From JANNOG01 sp050329415 (GTDB lineage Bacteria; Actinomycetota; Actinomycetes; Actinomycetales; JBBAYJ01), in NCBI GenBank assembly GCA_050329415.1, contig JBHJOS010000020.1, forward strand, positions 1 to 30,050: a stretch of DNA of 30,050 bases. Reading direction: 5' to 3'. The stretch's first letter is position 1. The number at the start of each line of letters is the position of its first letter. The notes beneath the pieces were generated by a model, which saw only the letters and a list, made by a program, of their open reading frames with translations, was not told the DNA's origin and made no database searches. This document shows positions 24,584 through 30,050 of the stretch, one piece after another. Position numbers and translations under genes: made by a program.

Positions 24584-25436
24584 CGGGGTCGGCGACACCC
24601 AGGGCCGCAACGCCACTGCGCTCGCGCAGCATCCGCAGCGTGGCGTCACGGACGGGGGCCGGCAGGGGCTCGGTCAGCCGGGCGGCCAGCAGCGGACGCT
24701 CCCACCGGTCGACCTCGCCCGGGGACACGCCGAGCACGCCAACGGCGCGGTGCAGGTACTCCGCATGCAGCCGCCGCAGGAACGCGACCGGGGCCTGCCG
24801 GAGGTGGCCCACGGCCGTCTCGGCTCGCATGAGGACCGACGAGCGGGCGACGTCGGCCGCCGGGTCCCCGGCGGCCGCGTCGAACCAGTCGACGACGACC
24901 GGGCCCGACGCAGCGAGGATGACATTGTCCGGATGGAGGTCGAAGTGGCACAGCGCCGCGCCGTCCGGCAGCCCGGTCAGGACGGCCGCCGTCGCCTTCC
25001 GATCCTGGGGGCCGAGCGGCGCCGAGTCGAGCTGGTGCCGGATGCGACCGGCCACCGACGACAGTCCCGCCGGGGCAGGCGTCGCGAGCAGTACCCGCTG
25101 CAGCCCGACGAGAATTCCGGTCCACTCGGCGAGCCGGGCCGGCTCGGCCACCATCCGGTCCCACAGGGAGGGCCCGTCCACCCGGTCCAGGACGATCCCG
25201 GGGCGCCCGGCGACCGTCACGACACCGTGGACCGCCGGCGCCGGCAGCCCCGCAGCCCGCACCAGCCGGATGGTCTCCGCCTCGACCTCCGCCCACTCGG
25301 CGGGAATGCCGGGATGCAGGACCTTGACCACCGCGTAGCGGCCCCACTCGACGATGTCCGACGTGTTCCCGCGACCCATGAGTGCCCCGGGTCGGCTGGT
25401 CGCCATTCCCGGGATCGTGCCACTCACCCCCCTCAC
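24570..25436 (-). CDS. Aminoglycoside phosphotransferase-fold kinase
   Basis: This 288-residue protein is an APH/choline kinase-fold phosphotransferase. A nucleotide-binding N-lobe (WGRYAVVKVLHPG, Lys about residue 38) and VLDRVDGPSLWD precede the catalytic loop LCHFDLHPDNVIL (H-x-D-x4-N) and the metal motif VVVDWFDAAAGDPAADVA. The substrate is unknown. Members of this fold phosphorylate antibiotics, choline or sugars, and the position inside a polyol module suggests a sugar or polyol, which is inference only. Start is uncertain: GTG 25436, ATG 25406 or ATG 25379 are all in frame, and none has a strong ribosome site. It is divergent from the dehydrogenase (24 bp between starts if 25436 is used) and runs against the DeoR gene. 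Confidence 0.82.
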   Translation of the reverse strand: MRGVSGTIPGMATSRPGALMGRGNTSDIVEWGRYAVVKVLHPGIPAEWAEVEAETIRLVRAAGLPAPAVHGVVTVAGRPGIVLDRVDGPSLWDRMVAEPARLAEWTGILVGLQRVLLATPAPAGLSSVAGRIRHQLDSAPLGPQDRKATAAVLTGLPDGAALCHFDLHPDNVILAASGPVVVDWFDAAAGDPAADVARSSVLMRAETAVGHLRQAPVAFLRRLHAEYLHRAVGVLGVSPGEVDRWERPLLAARLTEPLPAPVRDATLRMLRERSGVAALGVADPVTRG

Positions 25437-25459
25437 CTGCCAGAGAGGACGGCCGAACC

Positions 25460-26941
25460 ATGGTCGTGTCCACCGTCGACCTCACCGGAGTCGCCCTCAC
25501 CGACCTCCCACCCGGAGTCGCCGGACCCGGCTACGACCGCTCCCGGGTGACGACCGGGATCGTCCATCTCGGCGTCGGTGGGTTCCATCGCGCCCACCAG
25601 GCGGTGTTCATCGACCGGCTGCTGCGGCAGGGTCTCGCGGGCGACTGGGGGATCTGCGGCGTCGGGGTGCTGCCGGGTGACGTCGCGATGCGGGACGCGC
25701 TCGCCGCACAGGACCACCTGTACACGGTCGTCGTCAAGCACCCTGACGGTCGGCTGGAGCCTCGGGTCGTCGGCTCGATCGTCGACTACCTGCTGGCGCC
25801 GGACGACCCCGAGGCCGTGGTCGAGCGGCTGGCGGACCCCGCGACCCGGATCGTCTCGCTCACCATCACCGAGGGGGGCTACCACGTTCACCGGGTCACC
25901 GGTCAGCTCGACGCCGACGATCCCGGGTTGCGGGCCGACCTCGTCCCGGGCGCGACCCCACGCACGGCCTTCGGGCTGGTGGTCGAGGCCCTCGCCCGGC
26001 GCCGGGTGCGTGGGGTGCCGCCGTTCACGGTGATGTCGTGCGACAACGTGCGCGGCAACGGCGGCGTCGCGCGCCGCATGATGTCGGCGTTCGCCGCGCT
26101 CCGGGACCCCGAGCTGGGCGAGTGGCTGGCCTCGTCGGTCGCCTTCCCGGACTCGATGGTCGACCGCATCACCCCGGTGACCACCGACGCCGACCGGGCG
26201 CAGCTGGCCGAGCGGTTCGGGCTGGCCGACCGCTGGCCGGTCGTCTGCGAGCCGTTCCTCCAATGGGTCGTGCAGGACCGATTCCCGCTCGGCCGCCCGC
26301 CCCTGGACGCGGCGGGGGTCCAGCTGGTCGATCACGTCGAGCCCTACGAGCTCATGAAGCTGCGCCTGCTCAACGCCTCCCACCAGGCCATGGCCTACCT
26401 CGGGTACCTGGCGGGGCACCGGTACGCCCACGAGGTGGCCGCGGACCCGGTGTTCGTGCGGTTCGTCCGCGGGTACATGGACGACGAGGCGACCCCGATC
26501 CTGCCGCCGGTCCCGGGGGTCGACCTGGAGGAGTACAAGTCGACTCTCATGGGGCGGTTCGCCAACCCCGAGATCCGCGACACCCTGGCACGACTGTGCG
26601 TGGACAGCTCCGACCGGATCCCCACCTGGCTGATCCCCGTCGTGGTGGCCCGGCTGGCCGGGGGCGGGACCGTCGACCGCTCCGCGCTGGTCGTCGCCGC
26701 CTGGGCCCGCTACGCCGAGGGACTCGACGAGCAGGGCCGCCCGATCGAGGTCGTCGACCGGCTCCGGGACCGCGTGACGGCGTCCGCCGCCCGCCAGGCC
26801 ACGGATCCGCTGGCGTTCCTGCGCGACCGCGACCTGTTCGGAGACCTCGTGGACGACCCCCGGTTCACCGAGTCCTACCGCGAGGCCCTGGCCGCACTGC
26901 ACACTCGGGGCGCGCATGCCGCCGTCGCGGAGCGCGCCTGA
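25460..26941 (+). CDS. Mannitol 2-dehydrogenase-type polyol dehydrogenase
   Basis: This 493-residue NAD-dependent polyol-specific long-chain dehydrogenase oxidises a sugar alcohol such as mannitol to its ketose. The N-terminal dinucleotide site is GIVHLGVGGFHRAHQ (33-47), TITEGGYHV follows (about 135-143), and the catalytic triad lies in ELMKLRLLNASHQ: Lys300, Asn305 and His308, with the K-x4-N-x2-H spacing of characterised mannitol 2-dehydrogenases. ATG 25460 has AGAGAGGA upstream and precedes the fold directly; a frame opening at 25382 is antisense to the kinase start. Exact substrate (mannitol, arabitol, sorbitol) cannot be told from sequence alone. The neighbouring DeoR regulator and transporter make it a catabolic gene. 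Confidence 0.93.
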   Translation: MVVSTVDLTGVALTDLPPGVAGPGYDRSRVTTGIVHLGVGGFHRAHQAVFIDRLLRQGLAGDWGICGVGVLPGDVAMRDALAAQDHLYTVVVKHPDGRLEPRVVGSIVDYLLAPDDPEAVVERLADPATRIVSLTITEGGYHVHRVTGQLDADDPGLRADLVPGATPRTAFGLVVEALARRRVRGVPPFTVMSCDNVRGNGGVARRMMSAFAALRDPELGEWLASSVAFPDSMVDRITPVTTDADRAQLAERFGLADRWPVVCEPFLQWVVQDRFPLGRPPLDAAGVQLVDHVEPYELMKLRLLNASHQAMAYLGYLAGHRYAHEVAADPVFVRFVRGYMDDEATPILPPVPGVDLEEYKSTLMGRFANPEIRDTLARLCVDSSDRIPTWLIPVVVARLAGGGTVDRSALVVAAWARYAEGLDEQGRPIEVVDRLRDRVTASAARQATDPLAFLRDRDLFGDLVDDPRFTESYREALAALHTRGAHAAVAERA

Positions 26942-26942
26942 G

Positions 26943-26967
26943 CGTCACCCTCGTCAGAGGGATGACG
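26943..26967. terminator. Bidirectional terminator hairpin
   Basis: CGTCACCCTC, loop GTCA, then GAGGG-A-TGACG form a ten-pair stem with one bulged base. It lies exactly between the convergent stops at 26941 and 26975. No T-tract is present, which is common for actinobacterial terminators. Confidence 0.6.
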
Positions 26968-26974
26968 GGCGACC

Positions 26975-27583
26975 TCAGAGGATCTCGGCCTCGATGACCC
27001 TGATGTCGTCCGGCCCGTCGTCCCGGCGCCGCCCGATCAGCCGCCCCAGGCGCCACAGCAGCAGGCCCCCGGCCATCGCCGCGGGTCCCACCAGCAGCAG
27101 CACCAGGCCGAGCAGCACCGTGACGACGGTGAGCCCGGCGCCGGGGCTGGTGAGGAACAGGGCCGCGACGAGGGCGTGGACGATCGCGAGGCCGGGGAGC
27201 CAGGCGTTGCGGCGGCCGGTGGCGAGCCACATCACGACGTCCACGACGGCGGCCAGCGAGAAGCCGACGCCGACGAGCAGCGCCAGCACCTCGGCGGAGC
27301 GGGTGAGGTTGGCCAGCGCGACGACGCCGGCGACCAGGAGGGCGGCACCGAGGACCCCCGACAGGACCCGGTACCACGCCGGGGCGGACCGGGACCGGGC
27401 GGCCAGCGTGGTGCGGGACAGCCCCTCGGACAGCAGCCAGAGGCCGAAGGCCAGGCCGAGGACCGGGAAGGCAGCGCTCGGACGCGCGAGGGCGACGATC
27501 CCCAGCACGACGGCGGCCACTCCGCCGAGGACGAGGGCGACCCCGCCGACCGTGGTCAACGTCCGGGGCGGCGGCGGGGTCAC
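26975..27583 (-). CDS. HdeD/DUF308-like six-helix membrane protein
   Basis: This 202-residue integral membrane protein has six hydrophobic segments: TVGGVALVLGGVAAVVLGIV, FPVLGLAFGLWLLSEG, LSGVLGAALLVAGVVAL, VLALLVGVGFSLAAVVDVVM, LPGLAIVHALVAALFL and VVTVLLGLVLLLVGPAAMAG. A basic cytoplasmic tail (WRLGRLIGRRRDDG) follows. The repeated pattern fits the HdeD/DUF308 family, whose function is poorly known. GTG 27583 is chosen because the longer frame (to 27796) would run through the opposing antitoxin promoter and start. I see no strong ribosome site for it. Confidence 0.75.
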   Translation of the reverse strand: MTPPPPRTLTTVGGVALVLGGVAAVVLGIVALARPSAAFPVLGLAFGLWLLSEGLSRTTLAARSRSAPAWYRVLSGVLGAALLVAGVVALANLTRSAEVLALLVGVGFSLAAVVDVVMWLATGRRNAWLPGLAIVHALVAALFLTSPGAGLTVVTVLLGLVLLLVGPAAMAGGLLLWRLGRLIGRRRDDGPDDIRVIEAEIL

Positions 27584-27673
27584 GCGTCGACCGTAGGCGG
27601 GCAGCAGTGACCGGGACAACAGCCGAGCCGCGTTCTCGGGCGTCGCGTCCGACGCCGCGCCCGCAGGAGCGAG

Positions 27674-27695
27674 TATGATGTCACTTGTGACATCA
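27674..27695 (+). promoter_or_regulatory. -10 box and operator of the vapBC-like pair
   Basis: TATGAT (27674-27679) is a good -10 box whose expected transcript start, about 7 bases later, coincides with the GTG at 27687. An inverted repeat TGATGTCAC-TT-GTGACATCA (27676-27695; 9-bp arms, 2-bp centre) covers both the -10 and the start codon. That is where an autorepressing antitoxin would block transcription. No clear -35 is visible. Confidence 0.65.
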
Positions 27696-27932
27696 CCCCA
27701 GCCTTCCGCGGCAACGACCTTCCCGATCCGGGGCCTCGACGAGGACGTCGTGCGGCGGCTCGACTCGGCGGCACGGTCCCGGGGGATGAGCCGCAACGCC
27801 TACGTCGTCGAGGTTCTCACTGCCCACGCCCGGCAGGTGCGGCGCCCGTTCGACGCCGGCGCCTTCGCGGCGGCGGTCGAGCTGGCCGCCGACCTCGGCG
27901 ACGACCGGCTCATGCGCTCGGCATGGCGGTGA
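27687..27932 (+). CDS. VapB-like ribbon-helix-helix antitoxin
   Basis: This 81-residue protein (VTSPQPSAATTFPIRGLDEDVVRRLDSAARSRG...) has the beta strand and two helices of a ribbon-helix-helix DNA-binding domain (ATTFPIRGLDEDVVRRLDSA, then GMSRNAYVVEVLTAHARQV). A C-terminal tail with an Arg/Asp-rich end follows and could bind the toxin. GTG 27687 is chosen because the -10 box predicts a transcript starting there, giving a leaderless mRNA. The ATG at 27675 lies within the -10 box itself and is unlikely. It overlaps the toxin gene. Confidence 0.82.
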   Translation: MTSPQPSAATTFPIRGLDEDVVRRLDSAARSRGMSRNAYVVEVLTAHARQVRRPFDAGAFAAAVELAADLGDDRLMRSAWR

Positions 27933-28333
27933 CCAGCTGGCTGGTGGACAAATCGGCGCTGTGGAAGCTCACCCGTTCGGCGGACCGGCAGCTGTGGCAG
28001 GACCGGATCGAGCGGGGGCTCGTCCATGTGTGCCTGGTCACCGAGCTCGAGGTCGCGGTCTCGGCGCGGCACTACCGGGACGTCGAGGTCATGGCGGACG
28101 CCCTCCTGGGGCCGTTGGTCCGGACCTGGCTCTCGCCGCGGTCCGAGGCCGTCGCCAACGACATCATGAAGCTGCTGGTGGTCGCCGGGTTCCACCGTTC
28201 CGTGCCGGTCCCGGACGTGCTCGTCGCCGCGGTGGCCGTGGCCGAGGGGCTCACCGTGCTGCACGACGACCGCGACTTCGAGCGGATCGCCGAGGTGTAC
28301 GGCGCCCCCGAGCACGAGCGTCTGCGCGTGTGA
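27923..28333 (+). CDS. VapC-like PIN-domain toxin RNase
   Basis: This 136-residue PIN-domain ribonuclease has acidic residues in the expected places: Asp9 (WLVDKSALWK), Glu41 (LVTELEVA), Asp98 (VPVPDVLVAAVA) and Asp116 (LHDDRDFE). All are intact, so the toxin should be active. VapC toxins cut tRNA or other RNA; the target here is unknown. ATG 27923 overlaps the antitoxin by 10 bp. A GTG at 27929 that overlaps its stop as GTGA is an alternative and would shorten the protein by two residues. The 3' end converges with the SGNH gene, with a 7-bp gap. Confidence 0.88.
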   Translation: MAVTSWLVDKSALWKLTRSADRQLWQDRIERGLVHVCLVTELEVAVSARHYRDVEVMADALLGPLVRTWLSPRSEAVANDIMKLLVVAGFHRSVPVPDVLVAAVAVAEGLTVLHDDRDFERIAEVYGAPEHERLRV

Positions 28334-28340
28334 GCCGCGC

Positions 28341-29984
28341 TCAGCCCGCGGGCGTGATCTCGCCGGCCGGGGTGGTGCCGGCGGGGCCGCCCTCCGGCGC
28401 GACCCGGTCCTCGTCGGCCTCCTGCTCCGCCGCCTCCTCGGCTTCCCGGGCCGCCTCCTCGTCCTCCGCCGCCTGTTCCTCGAACCGGGCAGGGTCGATG
28501 GCATCGACGACCGCCGTGGCGGTCTTGAGGACGCCGATCGGGGTCGGGTGGAACCGGTGGTCGGACTCCAGCGGCCAGAGGTCGGGCCCCAGCCCGGTCC
28601 CGTCGTCGACGCACAACGGCCGCAGCGCCGGCTCGACGTAGGCGAAGCCCCGGCTCTCGGCGCCCTCGGCCAGGATCGCGTTGAGCCGGGTGCGCCAGTC
28701 CTCGACGCTGGCGATCTCGGCCAGGGTGAGGGCTCCGCCGCCGTCGGGCAGTCGGGTGTCCTCACACGTGAGGCTGGGCGCGAAGGGTGCGTAGGCCCCG
28801 ACGACGACCACCTGCGGGGAAGCCTCGAGGTCGGCGAGGTCGGCCAGCAGGTCGTCGTAGGAGCGGCGGAAGTCGGCGAGGAGCGAGTCGACCGTCGGCG
28901 CCAGGGCCGACACGTTGCAGCTCGAGACGTAGCAGCTGCCGAGGATCGGTCCCCAGAAGACGTCGTTCGGGCCGACGGAGACGACGACCACCTCCGGGTC
29001 ACGGATCGACTTCAGGACCCCGACCTGGGGCGGGATCTCGCGGCCCTCGATCCGCTGGGGCTGCAGCAGCCCTTCCTCGACCGTCGCGCCCAGGCACGCC
29101 AGATTTCCCGCCCGCCACTGCTCGGCCAGCAGCAGGCTCTCGATCTGGGACGCGAGGGAGTCCCGGCTGCGCCGGCACGCCAGGTCGTCCGGGGTGGCAC
29201 CGGACACCGGCGGCCCGCCGACCACCGCCGCCCGGGAGTCGCCGACGACGACGACCTCGACGCCGTTCCGGGGTGCGCCGACCGGGGTCGGGGAGGTGCG
29301 GAGCACGTCGTAGTCGAAGACGTCCTCGATCGACTCCACCTCGGCCAGTCGCTGCGCCCCCCACGCCGCCGACGCCAGTGAGGCGCCCCACACCAGCCCG
29401 ACCCCGAGGGTTCCGGTGACCGCCCACGTCGCGTACCGGCGCCACGACTCCCGGTGCAGCGGGGGCAGCACCCCGATGAACGACAGCGTCGCCACCGAGG
29501 CGACCATGAGCGCCAACCCGGTCCCGAGCACCGCGCCGGTGCGCAGCACCGCCCACCGCACGAACGCGTCCACCAGCTCGCTGCCCGCCTCCGCGGGCGC
29601 CCCGGGGGTCGTCGCGATCCGGATCAGGTCGTAGGGCTGGATCGCGGTGCCGAGGTACGGCCGGACCGGGCCCACCACCTCGACGGCCCGCAGGTCCACG
29701 GACTGACCGAAGCTCTCCAGCTCCCCCGGCCCGGCGACCCCGAACCCGAGGCCGGGCTGCTGGGCACCGACCTCGACCTCGACGTCGAGCACCTCGACGG
29801 CGTCGGTCGGCCAGACCGCGAGCACGAGGGCGATGCTGACCAGCGACACCAGCAGCACCCCGGTCGCCGCCGCCAGGGCGAGCGTCGCCCTGCGGAGCAG
29901 GCGACCCCCGGGCAGCGGCAGCACCGCGGCGAGCGGGGTGGCCGCCCGCCCGCGGTCCTCGGTCGGGGCACTCACGGTGCCCAC
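28341..29984 (-). CDS. Membrane-anchored SGNH/GDSL-like hydrolase with acidic tail
   Basis: This protein has 547 residues. A membrane helix (about 29-58) is followed by an extracytoplasmic loop of about 85 residues, two more helices (about 146-174 and 184-210), and then an SGNH hydrolase domain: VVVVGDSRAAV (Ser250), SVGPNDVFW (Asn340), and SDHRFHPTP (Asp475/His479). Four cysteines (about 351, 356, 407, 458) suggest disulfides outside the membrane. The C-terminus from about 500 is a Glu/Ala-rich heptad-like stretch and a Pro/Gly tail. It resembles the SGNH half of surface-polymer acetyltransferases, but the acyltransferase half is absent. GTG 29984 is the longest start; GTG 29975 is equally possible, and neither has a clear ribosome site. 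Confidence 0.82.
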   Translation of the reverse strand: MGTVSAPTEDRGRAATPLAAVLPLPGGRLLRRATLALAAATGVLLVSLVSIALVLAVWPTDAVEVLDVEVEVGAQQPGLGFGVAGPGELESFGQSVDLRAVEVVGPVRPYLGTAIQPYDLIRIATTPGAPAEAGSELVDAFVRWAVLRTGAVLGTGLALMVASVATLSFIGVLPPLHRESWRRYATWAVTGTLGVGLVWGASLASAAWGAQRLAEVESIEDVFDYDVLRTSPTPVGAPRNGVEVVVVGDSRAAVVGGPPVSGATPDDLACRRSRDSLASQIESLLLAEQWRAGNLACLGATVEEGLLQPQRIEGREIPPQVGVLKSIRDPEVVVVSVGPNDVFWGPILGSCYVSSCNVSALAPTVDSLLADFRRSYDDLLADLADLEASPQVVVVGAYAPFAPSLTCEDTRLPDGGGALTLAEIASVEDWRTRLNAILAEGAESRGFAYVEPALRPLCVDDGTGLGPDLWPLESDHRFHPTPIGVLKTATAVVDAIDPARFEEQAAEDEEAAREAEEAAEQEADEDRVAPEGGPAGTTPAGEITPAG

Positions 29985-30011
29985 TGTGACGGGTCGAGCT
30001 GTCGGGCTGCG

Positions 30012-30050
30012 TCAACCGGGGGAGCGGGTGGCGTCGTCCCGGTACAGCGC
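30012..30050 (-). CDS. Possible C-terminal end of a further minus-strand gene
   Basis: The last 39 bases read on the minus strand as ALYRDDATRSPG followed by TGA, 27 bp before the SGNH gene. Only 12 residues are visible, so neither the gene nor its function can be judged. Confidence 0.25.
   Translation of the reverse strand, partial: ALYRDDATRSPG

Noticed and set aside
1..30050. CRISPR arrays, insertion sequences, rRNA or phage genes
   Set aside because: No regularly spaced repeats, transposase or integrase motifs, or structural RNA sequences were seen in the window.

Overview
The window is about 30 kb of very GC-rich DNA. Almost every long frame has open shadow frames, GTG starts are common, and junctions between genes are often ATGA or GTGA overlaps. 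The gene content is typical of an Actinobacterium: type VII secretion (T7SS) WXG100 genes, a Tad pilus locus without outer-membrane parts, roadblock proteins, and SARP/BTAD and LAL-type LuxR regulators. I cannot name the genus.

Layout. (1) 1-6218, minus strand: a T7SS module with an FHA/EssC-like triple-ATPase membrane motor (eccC), a WXG100-like small protein, and a large partner protein cut by the window edge. EccB, EccD, EccE and mycosin are not in the window. (2) 6469-9066, plus strand: a large ATP-binding LuxR regulator, divergent from eccC. A perfect 22-bp palindrome and a CTACCTAG element lie between them. (3) 9090-18205, minus strand: a ten-gene Tad/Flp pilus operon (cpaB-like, cpaE-like, tadA, tadB, tadC, flp, tadE, tadE, tadG-like, and a membrane LysM/SARP-like protein), nearly all joined by NTGA overlaps. 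(4) 18283-18319: a 14-bp-arm inverted repeat, built around the same CTACCTAG element, between the Tad operon and a divergent WXG100 gene (18427). (5) 19159-19988: two roadblock/LC7 proteins. (6) 20533-26941: a polyol (mannitol/sorbitol-like) module with a lipoprotein binding protein, two permeases, a DeoR-type repressor, an opposing APH-fold kinase and a mannitol 2-dehydrogenase-type enzyme. No ABC ATPase is present. (7) 26975-30050: a DUF308/HdeD-like membrane protein, a vapBC-type toxin-antitoxin pair with a likely leaderless start, and a membrane-anchored SGNH hydrolase.

How it fits together. The first 18.7 kb reads as one surface-secretion region in which T7SS and Tad genes flank a regulator and share rare CTAG-containing elements, so a common regulon is plausible. 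The polyol module is a self-contained uptake and oxidation unit. It carries three single-base frame breaks (one in the binding-protein signal peptide, two in the first permease), while the reading frames between the breaks are well preserved. This points to sequence error, recent decay or slippage, and needs read-level checking.
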